Origin: Ctena decussata
Taxonomy: Eukaryota > Mollusca > Bivalvia > Lucinida > Lucinidae
Direction: 5' to 3'
Length of the DNA stretch: 64,000 nt
Assembly (NCBI GenBank): GCA_963989385.1
Contig: OZ022502.1
Location: 15,363,001-15,427,000 of the forward strand
Shown: piece after piece, positions 38,482-51,200 of the stretch
How positions within the stretch are numbered: position 1 is the first letter of the stretch
Layout of the letters: each line of letters opens with the position of its first letter
The notes under the pieces: generated by a model
Database searches by the model: none
What the model saw: the letters and a program-made list of their open reading frames with translations, nothing else
Told to the model about the DNA's origin: nothing
Made by a program: the position numbers and the translations under genes

Positions 38482-40197
38482 TTCTCCAGACCTAGCCTCC
38501 AGGGACTTCCACCTCCTTCCTGGGCTGAAAAACACCTTCAGGCCGGAGATCTGAGGAGGATGAGCCAACTGCTGCTGTGGAAGCCTGATTAGGGGACCAA
38601 GATGTGTTTTATCCGTCGGATATCAATGTCTGGCAAATTAGATGAAAGAAGTGTGTGGAGTTGTAAGGGGACATATATAATAATAAAAAAAAAACCCAGT
38701 AAGAATCCAAATACCTTGCTCTTTCTGTGTGAGGCTCAAAATGGTTTTGATATTCCCTTGTAATGCTTTAAACAACTGGGTCCAGTACTATTTCATTTGT
38801 ATATGTAAACAGCCTCACAATTGCACTTTACAAATATCTTTTGGCTATTCCATAACATCCTTCAGTAAGGGTGTTCAATTATTACATGAAATAGAAAACT
38901 TTTTAAAGAAGCACCCAAAAAAAATGCAATAATTCTGTTACTTGTTATGTCTAACTATAAACTGGACTTTAAATTTTGTTATCATTTTCAAGAAAATCAG
39001 TAAACCCCAGTTTGCATTTGATTCAGCAAAATGTTTGCATTAATTTGACAGCAAACACTTCATCATTTAAATTTCATGATGCACTCCATCAATCCTGTAA
39101 TAACATTGAGGAAAAAAAACTGTTCAGACTTACTCATTGCTACACTGATGGTGAGGTCCATAAGAGAAAACACTACAACAGTAAATACCTAATATATAAT
39201 TCATGACCACAATAACAAGCTGATTATTGCACAATATATCAATGACAAAACTAGACATACTTTACCGGCCAGGTACATATATTACAAAATATTTGTAACT
39301 AAGAGAAATGCTTTTATTTATATACACCAGATTTGTAGGCCAGCAGGGGTTAAAACAGGGGGGTGGGGGTTAACAAAATAGCACCATTAGAATATTTCAA
39401 TTAATGCAGCTCTTTTGCAACAAACTGAATGGAAATATTCCTATGATTGGATCAAATAATAAAAATTATAATGCTTATTTAACTTAAGTCAGGCTTGTAG
39501 CGCAGATCGTATTTCTTGGTCTTTTGGGCTCATTCTGAGTCATTATAAAAACAGAGATGCTCCGGGCCATGGACAGTGTTGCAACATTACATTACTGCAT
39601 ACAGACGCAGTATAACCAAGTCTGCTATTTTTGATTTTTTGATGTGTTCCTTGAATATATAAAGCATTTTTCACTAAGCGGACTCCTAAACTCTACCACT
39701 GAGAGAGCAAAGTTGACCCCTATCTGGAAGAGAGGCAAAAAACCCCCAAAAACTGCAGAGTTGCTTCCCCTGAAAAACCTAAAGTGGTGCAAGTTTACTG
39801 AAAAAGGTGTGCCATCTAGCTCTGGTTTAACCTTCCTCTGATAAAAAATTATGCTGAAAGGGACTTCTGTTTAAAAGTCCCATTGCAGATGGTAGCCATT
39901 GATTTAGCCTGTGACTACTGAATGTTCTTGGATAAAGGGGAATACACAGACGGGTTGGGATCTGTTCTTGTTTGTCATTGTGCAGATCACTGGATATACA
40001 ATATCAAATACATGTATAATTAAAATTTCACTAAATACATATATGACTTCATCAAAAACGGTGACTAGCTTCAACAGGCAAAACTGACCAATCATGGTGA
40101 ACGGTATGTGTGTTGTTTTCTTACAAAATATAATATTTCACAACATTAACAGTAAGCAACAAAATTAGGAATGTAAATATTTTATAAATTATGTACA
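38482..40197. other. Intergenic stretch, little recognised
   Basis: AT-rich sequence between RPL13A and the BTB gene. Only a diverged AAGGTG-type MITE piece near 39700-39830 and a G-rich patch near 39350-39375 stand out. Short open frames lack known motifs. Region 37114-37900 is likewise without a supported feature. Confidence 0.5.
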
Positions 40198-40438
40198 GAG
40201 GTGTCTTGGTACACCTGAATGTTTTTCCGCCATTTTCACAAGGGAAACAACTTTAGTGACTCCCTGTTTACTTCTCTGGAGGACAAAGCCCTTCCATAAA
40301 GGGGTCTACTTTTAAAGAAAGGAATTTGCTCCTATGGGAGCAAATTCCTTCCTTTAAGAGTTGAGCCAAATTTAGAAGGGAGGCAAACCTGAAATAGAAG
40401 AGTTGCTTCTCCTGAAAGTGTACCCAGCCACCTTAAAC
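40198..40438. mobile_element. AAGGTG-type MITE, best preserved copy
   Basis: Left AGAGGTGTCTTGGTACACCT, right GTACCCAGCCACCTT. The centre is GGAATTTGCTCCTATGGGAG with its inverse GAGCAAATTCCTTCC. Confidence 0.7.
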
Positions 40439-40673
40439 AAGCTTAAAACCATATACAAACAGCAAAAAAACAACAACAAAAAAACACACACACTAAAGAG
40501 AAAAAATGAAAAATTGCACTTTAAAGCTGCTATATACAGTACTACGGATTGGCTGAGTACATTTTCACACTTTGACCTGTGCATGTAAGATATTCTACTA
40601 GCTGGGAATCAGACTCTGGCAAAAAAATCCTGTCTGTAACACATTTAAAATAACTGAAATACAGAATGTTTTT

Positions 40674-40877
40674 GAGCCTCGACACTGGAAAACGAAGTGG
40701 CATGTGTGCCAAGGGAAGACTCAGATCAGCCTAGGCATCTGACCAGTATGGTCAGAGTCTTTGCTGTGTGCTTAAAGAGTATTTAACAGACTAAGCTGGC
40801 TCAATGCAGACGCCATGCTGATCTGAGTCTTGGCTGGTGCATATTCCACTTTGTTGGTTTTGACATGTTGGGGCTCA
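40674..40877. mobile_element. Palindromic MITE, GAGCCTCGACA ends
   Basis: Same family as 13501-13741: GAGCCTCGACACTGGAAAAC at left, GTTTTGACATGTTGGGGCTC at right, with an inner GGCATGTGTGCC. Confidence 0.75.
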
Positions 40878-41019
40878 AGTACCCTGCCAATTATTTAACC
40901 TGAAACACTGGAATAATACATACATGATCTGCTTCGCAGTTCTGACATTTTTCTGCATCATTCTATTACAACTGTATGGTATCAACAACAAAGGCTTGAA
41001 AAAGAAAACAATAAACTAC

Positions 41020-41224
41020 TACCGTAATGACCCTAAATATTCGGACAGACAGGTCTGAGCAAACACTGTGGACCCAGATCAAACTGCTCCTGTGGAAGCA
41101 GTTTGATCAGGGTCTACGGTGTTTGCCATTCACTAAGCATCATTTGGATGCACGAATGTGTGAGAAATCCGCTCTCCAAGAATTTTTTAACAATAACTGT
41201 CCAAATTTTAGGGTCATTACGGTA
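41020..41224. mobile_element. Palindromic MITE, TACCGTAATGACCCTAAA ends
   Basis: Left TACCGTAATGACCCTAAA, right TTTTAGGGTCATTACGGTA. The inner hairpin CAAACTGCTCC(TGTG)GAAGCAGTTTG and TGAGCAAACACTG pair with the opposite arm. Downstream region of the BTB gene. Confidence 0.78.
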
Positions 41225-41268
41225 AATAAATGAAAACAAAAGTGACACTGAATGCTATAACGACTAGT

Positions 41269-41537
41269 TGGTTGGTTGGTTGATTTGATGCTTAACGTCC
41301 ACGGTAAACAACTAAGGTCATGTCGGGACGGTCAGTTAACCTAACCACACTATTCCTGGGCAGGCTTAGACCTCCTAAGCGGTTAACCAGTACTAAGTGC
41401 ACATACTTTCGCCAGTAACTGACAACTGCCCTTCTTGAATCAGCGGAAGGAGAAACGGAAGTATGTGGCCAGACCGGGATTCGAACCCAGGACCTCTGAC
41501 TTATGAGTCAGGTGCCCTACCGATTGCGCTACCCGGC
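41269..41537 (-). mobile_element. tRNA-derived SINE, family S3, minus strand
   Basis: Reads on + from the tail GGTTGGTTGGTTGATTTGAT to the head GGACCTCTGACTTATGAGTC and GCGCTACCCGGCC. 14-bp target duplication CTATAACGACTAGT at 41255-41268 and 41538-41551. Confidence 0.88.
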
Positions 41538-41574
41538 CTATAACGACTAGTACTAATGCCACCACTGAGACATA

Positions 41575-41777
41575 CCGTAATGTGCATATATATTGTGAAA
41601 CCTAAAAATAATGAATTTTCCATTTGGGACAAATGGAAAATTAATTATTTTTAGGTGTCCCAATGCTTAAGCACATTAAGGTACATATTCGGACACATAA
41701 AAATAATGAATTTTCCATTTGGAACAAATGGAAAATTAATTATATTAGGTGTCCCAATACTTAAGCACATTAAGGTA
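41575..41777. repeat. Two adjacent foldback MITEs, ATTTTCCATTTG palindrome
   Basis: Two tandem copies of a palindrome in which CCTAAAAATAATGAATTTTC meets its inverse GAAAATTAATTATTTTTAGG, each ending AAGCACATTAAGGTA. A third copy is at 45268-45375. Confidence 0.78.
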
Positions 41778-41984
41778 TGACAATATTCTACTCACAAATG
41801 AGTTCTTCTTCAGTCTTTACAGTTTCTTGCATGCTAGAGAAAACCAGTTATCCCATTCAGCACAAAAAAATTGACATCAGCAAGATTTTGAAAAAATGTT
41901 CATGACTGTAATAAAAAGCATTATTTTAAAAGCATTAACAACATCATGCACCTTTGAAATTGTATCTAGAACAACAAATTCAGT

Positions 41985-43045
41985 AACAAGAGGCCCACGG
42001 GCCACAAAGCTCACCAGATCTCTAGCTCAAAGATGCTATCAAATTTGTATAGGCTCAAAACTGCTGTCACATTTGTAAAGGTTAATACAAAATATACAAC
42101 TACAAAGTCTCAGTCTGACAACTATTTTCCATATATTGATTGCAGTAAATGCCCTTTTTCAATTTTCCCCATTATAAGTCAATGCAACTCTAAGCTGCCA
42201 TAGCAGCCAAACTAAAGAGCTGATTTTACAAAAAAGACACAAGTTTTTAATTTCCTCCAGCAAATCTTGGCCTTGTCAGCCCAGTGGCTTCAGAGGAGAT
42301 AATTTTTTAAGTATTTTTCATTTTTTTTTTCATTTTGGTTTCCACGGCAACCAATAACAGAAGCAGTGAGCCAAATAGAAGACATCTCAAGGAACATTTC
42401 TAAAAAAGTTTTATCAACATATCTGAAATGGCTTGGCAGAAAATGCCATTTTACAATTTTCCCCATTATAAGTCAGTGGCAACTCTAAGTTGCCATAGCA
42501 ACCAAACTAAAGGGCCGATGATCATAAAAAACACAAACTTCCAATTCCCCAGCCCAAAGATGCCACAAATGAAATCTGGGCCTTATCGGCCTACTGGCAT
42601 CAGAGGAGATAATTTTTTAAGTATATTTTCCCCCCTTTTTTTTACATTTCGGTTTCCATGGCAACCAATAAAAGGAGCAGTGGGCCAAAAAACATAGCTG
42701 ATAGAAGACACCTCAAGGAACATTTCTATAAAAGTTTTATCAACATATCTGCAATGGCTTGGCAGAAAATGCCATTTTTCAATTTTCCCCATTATAAGTC
42801 AATGGAAACTCTAAGTTGCCATAGCAACCAAACTAAAAGGCCAATTTTCATAAAAAACACAAACTTCCAATCCCCCAGCCCAAAAATGCCACAGATGAAA
42901 TTTAGGCCCAATCGGCCTAGTGGCTTCAGAGGAGATGTCGTTTAAAAGTGTTGACGGACGACAGACAACGACATACGACGACGACGACGGACCACTGCCT
43001 ATCCTATAAGCTCCCCGGGAGCCTTCGGCTCTGGTGAGCTAAAAA
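41985..43045 (-). mobile_element. Helentron/HINE-like element, family 7
   Basis: On the minus strand. The head (at 43045) reads TTTTTAGCTCACCAGAGCCG and folds with GGCTCCCGGGGAGC, followed by a GTCGTCGTC tract and about three units of roughly 300 bp with TCAGAGGAGAT and GGCAACTCTAAGTTGCCATA on +. The tail (near 41985-42015) has GTGAGCT then GGCCCGTGGGCC hairpin and TCTTGTT. Confidence 0.75.
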
Positions 43046-43384
43046 CTTCATGCAACAGACAATTGTTTAAAAGCAATCTAAAACTGTTCCTTAAAAATAC
43101 TTGTAAAACAGTATATTGTGTTGGATTTTTTTTTTGTAAATAATTTCAAGTTTTAGTATCTTTTTAAAATTAACCACTTCTTTCAAAACTCTCTCTTTAA
43201 AAGTGCTTGGTAGTTTTATACAATCAGCCCTCTCAATAACTGTATTTATTATGACAGCAAAATTTTTTGTAATGTCATTTTCATATGAACGGAATGGCTT
43301 TATAGTTCATAATATGTATTCTTTATAACAGCCAATAGTCTTCTTAAAACTAAACAAAAAACAATAAAGTGTGTTTTTTTGGTT

Positions 43385-43560
43385 GCTTTGATTCAAAATA
43401 CATGTAAAACTTCCATAACTTTGCATTTACTTTAGAATAAAACTTCCATAACTTTTCGTTCGATTCAGAATAAATATTCAGCAACATTACATTTGATTCA
43501 GAATAAAACTTCAAAAACTGTTACAATGTATTTGATTCAGATAAAACTTTCTTAACTTCA
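43385..43560 (+). repeat. Imperfect tandem repeat, GATTCAGAATAAAACTTC
   Basis: Four to five diverged units of about 35-45 bp with GATTCAGAATAAAACTTC and CATAACTTT. Region 43046-43780 otherwise shows only AT-rich sequence. Confidence 0.6.
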
Positions 43561-43780
43561 TGACTATTTTGATTTTTCTTTTTTTTTTTGCATGTTAATG
43601 CATTTGATTTAGTACACTAAAACACATCACTTGACTAGTTGAAATGACTACAGATATTAATCTGCCCTGGAAATGCCAAGTAACATCTTGACCTTAAGTG
43701 TCTGGACATCCAAACACACCTGTGACCGTCTCTACTCTCTTCCAAATTAGACCAGTTCATTAGTTATATCAGAACATATT

Positions 43781-44019
43781 TGAGCTGCAACACAGGAAAA
43801 CCAACAAAGTGGCATGTTTGCCCAGTGAAGACTCAGATAAGCTTGGGCACCCATCCAGTCTGATAGAGTCTTCGCTCTGCACTCAAAGAGTAGCTAAGGG
43901 TCTAATCTACCTCCATGCCGACAGCAAAGAGTCTGCTCCGACTGGGAGGATGTCCAGGCTGATCTGAGTACTTGCTGGGCGCACATTCCACTTTGTTGGT
44001 TTTGTCCTGTCGCGGCTCA
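43781..44019. mobile_element. Palindromic MITE, TGAGCTGCAACA ends
   Basis: Same family: TGAGCTGCAACACAGGAAAA at left, GTTTTGTCCTGTCGCGGCTCA-type right end, inner AACAAAGTGGCATGTTTGCC. Lies 3' of the BTB gene. Confidence 0.78.
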
Positions 44020-44155
44020 TTTTATATTGATATTGACAAATAGTGCATACCCTGATCAGACTACTCCTGAGGAGCAGTCTCACCTGCATCTGCACTATTT
44101 TCCTAAGATACGCTGTCTGCATGTTTATCAGTCATGTAATAATGAACTTGTAAAT

Positions 44156-45254
44156 TTACTCTTGTCTTTGTTCAAGCACATTCTGAATTTTGATGAAAAT
44201 CTTTGTGTCGAGGTTACCATTGATCAGATAAGGTGAATTGTCACTTGTCAAATTTTTCAGTAAAATAACATTTTCTTCATTTAGAAGATTTGATTCTTGT
44301 GTAAATGTGTGTGATTTTGTGTACGTGAATGCAACATATTTGATTCCATTTTTCATTCCATATATGATCAAAGTGATAGTAGTTTCCATCGATGGCAGTG
44401 GTTTTGAGGGATTCACACGTCGTATCATCAGAGTAGTGCAATCTGTCTGTCGACCCATATGGTTACCATACAAGGTGAAGGTTGTATAGTAACCTTTTGG
44501 CCAGAATGACACTTCAAAATTGACTGCATTCTTCTGCTTTTTGGGGTGTCCTTGAGACACAAACTGTAGTGGAACAGAGATGGTCTTGCTAATTTTACTC
44601 TCGATCTTACCAATAGAAGGATAATTCAACAGGGACATATCGCTGCAAAGTCCATACAACTCGGAGCTGTAGTTACGAAATTTTTCTGCTCCCGACTCCA
44701 ATGGAACTTGATCAAAAAGCAGAGAATGATGTCTGTATGCTTGATTCAGCTTGACTGCGAATACTTCCCGATGTTCACGACATAACTCAGATCCTTCTAT
44801 TTCTAGCAAATTTTTAGGTGGGATCATGCTAAACCTCAGCAAAGGAACAATGTCCTTTAAATTTGTATCTAAGTTATCAATGTTATTTTCACTGGTAAAC
44901 CATCTTACAAGTTCATTCCAGAGTTGGAACTCGCTGTTCACTATTACATCTGAACTACTAAGAAATTCCATGATCTCTGTAGTTGTAAGCTCTGCCCAGT
45001 CAGCGGCCTTCAAGACAATGTCAAAGTTTGACAAAATAAATTTGGTACAGCTCTCAGCAAGCAGCTTGTTTCCCGTCATTCTTGAGTATTGACACCAGGA
45101 CAGAGTACGGTTTGTGTCTGGAGACTCGACGATATGCCTCATCATGTACTCCACACAGGCTTCCTGTAGAGCTGGGATGCTGTACTTGTCAGCAAGAAGA
45201 AGGACAGGTAGAACGTTGTCAGTGGTAAGATCTACTATCCCTGTGTAGATGTAT
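44156..45254 (-). CDS. BTB gene, last coding exon
   Basis: Begins after TTTCTTTCAG and encodes the end of BTB (YIYTGIVDLTTDNVLPVL), the BACK domain and the C-terminal region, ending QRQE and TAA. A foldback MITE ends about 14 bp upstream of this exon. Confidence 0.92.
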
Positions 45255-48200
45255 CTGAAAGAAATACCATAATGTGCATGTATATTGGAACACCTAAAAA
45301 TAATGAATTTTCCATTTGGGACAAATGGAAAATTAACTATTTTAGGTGTCCCACTACTTGAGCACATTAGGGTAGCTGCAGAAAAAGTTCTAAAAATTGG
45401 AACACCTGAACTGATTACTTTAACTGCTCTAAAAATGGAGCAATTTGCTTTTACAAGTGTTGCATCCAAAAGATGCAGGTGGAACAGCAAACCATGTAGA
45501 CCCTGATCAGACTGCCCCTTCCTTGGATTGCACTGCTCTAATTAATCTGTCCTAATGCTTAATAGTTTTTTGGTAATTTGTAATTTGATGCTACTCCAGT
45601 TACACTAAATATTGGGATGCTTTAAACTAATTTGGCAATATTTATATAGAGGGTTAGACTAAGTGAAATGGCAAAAAGTCTGATTTGGGTCTGGAACATG
45701 CTGTCCAAATATTTCAGGTATAATTAAACAGAGGATCTTACATGAGTGCTCATGTATTAGTGTATTTAATAAACAAGTTGGGGAAAAGATAAGATGCGAG
45801 GCTATGCCGAGCATCTTATTGGTTTTCCCCAACGGGTTTAATAAATTCAATAATACAAGAGCACAAATGCAAGATTCTATCTATCATATGACACTATAAT
45901 TGCATTTCATTAGCAATTTTGCACTAAAATGTCACGATTTCGCACTTAGTTAACGTGATGTTCTTATGGACGTAAACGCATAACATTACGACGTAATTTG
46001 CATATTTAATCCACTAGTGGATTATCGTTTTTAATGCATGCCTTTATTACACTCTCAGATGTGACGTAATATGATAATATACTTTAAAGCATTAGATAAA
46101 TATACTGTTCACAAAAAGTAGGGGATATTCAGGTAGGAAAAATTGTAGCATCTACAACAAATGTGATAGCCATACGAAACGCTAAGTATTGATACGATAG
46201 ATATCTAAGCAACTTTCTGTTTAAGCACTTTTCATGAAAGTTTGGACGATATATCCTGCATACAATTTGTTTCCGACAGGGGGTCAGGACTAAAATGTGG
46301 TAAATTCGAACCAAAATTTATTCAAATTCTTCAGCTAAGCTACACTTTTTATGCACTTTCAAGTTTTGTGTGCTAAAAGTTTTTTTTTTCTTCTTCAAAA
46401 CTGTCATTTTGGGAAGAAATCCAGAAAAAAAATTTCAACCAGGTACATCGAGTTACCGAAAAATTGTGACGTTTGTGGCTTGCACTCTTTATTTTGATGA
46501 AACAGTGTGTAGAAATAATTTTCAGTTTCTGAAATGAAGCATGGCGAATGTTTCTGTGTAAATTTTGTAATCTGAAAAGAATCTGTTTCCACACCAGTTT
46601 CGTGTGAAATTTAGGTGTCGACCCCGGATAAAACAGATTACACGCAGGTCACGTGACAGGATATACCATCCAAAGTGTAATCGGAAATGTCTTATCAAAT
46701 ATTTGTCTGGTGGATAATTGCCTTTTCAGATGGATTTGGTATTTGTTCTAATTTATACAAATTTTAATAGCTTAATATCCCCTACTTTTTGTGAACAGTA
46801 TATATTTATCATGCATCTGCTGCCAAATTCCACCTGATAGCAGGGGTATGATAACATAATGCAATATCATGTTACTTTAGAACTGCGCTTGCACGATTGA
46901 TATCAGGCAGTGTCTTCAGTAGCAATCTCCAAAGATGATAAGAAGATTGATTACATACTGACAATGGCCATTATAAAAACATTTGACTGCTTAAATGCTG
47001 CCCCCGACTTACATCATAACAGATTCGCAACATCAGCAAGCTGGAACAAAATGTCTTTTGCTTTTCCTTTGACGCTCTTAATTCCATAAAATCTTCTAAT
47101 GATGAATGATAAATAGATAACCATATAAGTATCTTTTGATGTCAAGTTTATCAGGCTCGACCAGAAACAAGTCAGATAAGCTTGGCAAGCCTCGCCATTC
47201 CTACGCTGTTTCTGTCTTGCCTGATAACCTTGATACCAAAAGACACTAAAGTGGTATTCTCTATATACATTGTATTTGTATATCCCTTTTCTCTCTGACG
47301 CAATCAAGTTTTACATCACGTGATGATGTTAAGCTATATTCTGATGGTATGATTTTGTTTCCATGGAAACAACAGATTGCCCTTCTCTTTGCCATTATGA
47401 CAGCATTGTGAATCAAAAAGCTAACTTCAAACTACAGAGGACTTCTACATGCAAGGCTTAGCCTAGAGGGCCATTTGGGAGAAATAGCCTCCCTACGCTG
47501 GCTGACTTCTCCCTATTTTGAGCTGAAGGAGAAGTGAAATTGTATAGAAAGTATAGGGAAATCTGGAATTTGGACCAAAACTTTTCCCTAAAGTCCTAAA
47601 AACGTCTCAAAACTTCTCCCTGTTTGAAAGCTCTAGGCTGACACCTGTACATGGTTGAAACTTCTCAAGAACCAGAAGTCCACATATAGGTATGTTCTGT
47701 GGACATTTATGAGAAGATTACTGTATATACTCTATAAAACTTAAGTTGTGATACATATGTTTTTACTGAGAAATAAGAACAAGAGGGCCATGAGGCCCTG
47801 AATCGCTCACCTGAACAATTGGCAAGCTGGCTTTTACTTAACATGTCTGAAATTGTCAAAATATGAGTTTTGGGTCAAAAGTCAAAGAATGACCATGACC
47901 ACTTGTACTCATAAATCTTCATGTACTCATTAAGACAACCATATATACCATTTTTAGGCCAAAATCTTCAAAACTTTCCATGAAATCTTATGTTCTAGCA
48001 TTTTCCCATATTTGACCATGCCGCAAAAAAGGTCACGGTAAACCCAAGGTCACCATTTGAACAGTCTTGGTGGTACTCTAGTACTCCATGCTATTTACCA
48101 AGTTTCAAGGCCATAGGTGGATTGGTTCTGGAGAAGAAAAATATTAAAGATTTATACCATAAGTGGTAATGGCGGCCATGTTGGTCATGTGACCTGGACC

Positions 48201-51200
48201 GTTTGAACAAATTTTTCATTCAATCAACCCCTGGAGGCTCTATATGAAATGTGTTCACAATTGGCCCTTTGGCTTTTGAGGAAATGGCTGAAAATGTCAA
48301 AATATGAGCGATCTGGATCAAAGGTAAAAAAATGACCTTGACCTCTTGTACTCATAATTCTTCATGAACTCATTTAGGCCAAAATCTTCAAAACTTTCCA
48401 TGAAATCATATGTTCTACCATTTTCCCATATTTGACCTTGCTGTAAAAGGTCAAGGTCAACACAAGGTCATAATTTGAACAATCTTGATAGTACTCAAGT
48501 ACCCAATGCTACATACAAAGTCTCAAGGCCATCGGTCAATTGGTTCTGGAGAAGAAGATTTATAAAGGTATTTACCATATATGGGCATGGCGGCCATGTT
48601 GGTCATGTGTCCAGGAGCGTTAGAAAATTTTTTCATTCCCTCAACCGCTCGAGGCTCTATATGAAATTTGGTTTCAATTGGCTTAGTGGTTTTAGAGCAG
48701 ATTCTTTGAAATTGTCAAAATTTGAAATTTCTGGGTCAAAGGTCAAAGAATGACCTTGACCTCTTGTACTCACATATCTTCATGTACTCATTCAGATGAT
48801 TGTATATACCAATTTTAGGCCAAAATCTTCAAAACTTACCATGAAATCTCATAAGCTAGCATTTTCCCATATTTGACCTTGCCGTAAAAAAGGGCAAGGT
48901 CAACCCAGGGTCATAATTTGAACAATCTTGATAGTACTTGAGTACCCAATGCTACATACCGAGTTTCAAGGCCATCGATCTACTGGTTCTGGAGAAGAAG
49001 ATTTTTAAAGGTTTTTACCATATATGGGCGTGGTGGCCATGTTGGTCATGTGACCTGGACCGTATGAACAAATTTTCATTCCCTCAGCCCCTGGAGGATC
49101 TATATGCAATTTAATTACAATTGGCCTAGTGGTTTTTGAGGAGATTGTTTGATATTGTCAAAATATGAGAGTTCTGGGTCAAAGGTCAAAGAATGACCTT
49201 GACCTCTTGAACTCATAAATCTTCATGTAGTCATTAAGATGACTGTATGTACCAATTTTTAGGCCAAAATATGCAACAGTTTCCAAGATATCTTATGTTG
49301 CAACATTTTGCCATATAGAAGCATAAGGAAGCAAATTTGACCTTACCGTAAAAAAGGTCAAGGTCAACCCAAGGTCATAATTTGAACAATCTTGGTAGTA
49401 CTCGTGTACCCAATGCTACATACCAAGTTTCAAGGCCATCGCCCTATTGGTCCTGGAGAAGAAGATTTTTTCAGGTTTTTACCATATATGGGCATGGCGG
49501 CCATGTTGGTCATGTGACCAGGACCGTTTGAACAACTTTTCGTTCCTAAGGTCCCAGGAGGCTACATATGAAATTTGGTTGCAATTGGCCAAGCGGTTTT
49601 AGAGGAGAAGTTGTTTGAAAGTGTGGACGGACGCCGGACGCCGGAGCCTTACCATCCTATAAGCTCCCCCGGAGCCGCTGGCTCAGGTGAGCTAAAAACT
49701 GTCCCAAAATTATCCTCACAACCCATCTGTCTTGAATCAAGCATACTTTTTTTTTTGAGAAGCCTATATTGGTTCCGATTGGTTCCCTGTTTATTCTCCC
49801 CGTCAATAGGTATGAAGTGGGTTGGGGGACGGCCATCCCACTATCATACCTTACAATCTGTATCATGTATATATATACATATAATATTTCAGTTTCCGTC
49901 AAAAGGAATTTATATCTCTCATTCATTTCTTGCACACAAATACTTAAGTCCTTGATCAGAAATTATTTTCAACTCCTGTAATGACCCCAAATATTCGGAC
50001 AAATAGGTCTGAGCAAACACTGTAGACCCAGATCAAACTGCTCCTCAAGGAGCAGTTTGATCAGGGTCTACAATGTTTGCCATTCTCTAAGCATCATTTG
50101 GATGCATTGATGTGTATAAAATCTACTGTCTAAGAATTTTTAGAACATTGTCCAACTTCCGGGTGTCCAAAATTTTAGGGTCATTATGGTATCAATACAC
50201 ATATATATGCTTAAATGGCGTCATGAGAAATAAGCATACTTAAGAAAATGTCCAAAGACTGGTTCACACTCATCTTCTTCTGAGAGAGAAATCTCGGGCT
50301 GCCTAGCTTCCTTCCACCTCTCAACATTTAACATTGCCCTGAAAGCATACAATAGATTTAGAAGAAAATGTCTAGAAAACCACTGAAAAGTAATATTTTT
50401 AGTCTGGTGTATTTTGCTGGATCTACTGTGGTTTTAAAGAGTACCTCTCAGCTCCTGAATTCACAAATGTGCAATAACATTTTTCCGTAAACTTAAAATG
50501 GCAGGAAAACCTCAAAGTACAGTCAACTCTCGATATCTCGAAGTCGAACTTCAGCCAAAACTACTGATATCTCAAAGTAAATTTTCTGATACCAGAAAAT
50601 TTACTTTGAGATATCAGTAGTTTTGAGATAACAGGAGTTGAAATGTAAATAAAAATAGGAAATATATTCTTTAATATAAAAGATACTTTGAGATATCAGT
50701 GTTCTAGATATCGGGAGTTGACTATATTTGGGCAAATGGGTCCTGGCAAACAGTGCACACCCAGATCAGACTGCTCTTGATCGGGGTCTACACTGTTTGT
50801 CATTCCATCTGCATTCTTTGGAAGCATTACTGCATTGTAAGCATTGTGAAACCGAATGTCAGGACAATTACAGAAATTATTCTAGGAGTCCCAATTTTTA
50901 GAATTTAATCAGAGCTCCAGATAAGAGGGGGTAATAAGGATAAATTCGTAGATAATTTTTCTTATTTCTCAACAAAAACATATGTTGTGACCCCTCATTA
51001 GAACCGTCTCTGTGAGACGGCTGTAATGAGGGATCACAAAGTATGTTTTTAATAGAGAAATATGCAAAATTATCCCTAAATTATCCCTGTTACCCCTTCT
51101 TATCTAGAGCACTGATTTTCATAGTACTGTACAGCATAATCCGAGAAAAACATGATTGTCAGTACCTCTTGCAATGTTTATGGGCATTTTACAATGGCTG

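Noticed and set aside
45255..45490. Upstream 79 codons of the open frame containing BTB exon 3
   Set aside because: This part runs through a MITE and a palindromic repeat. The true N terminus comes from exons at 51850-52070 and 50240-50338.
47014..47307. 97-codon open frame on the minus strand
   Set aside because: No motif, no splice context and no sign of conservation; it lies in an intron surrounded by repeats.
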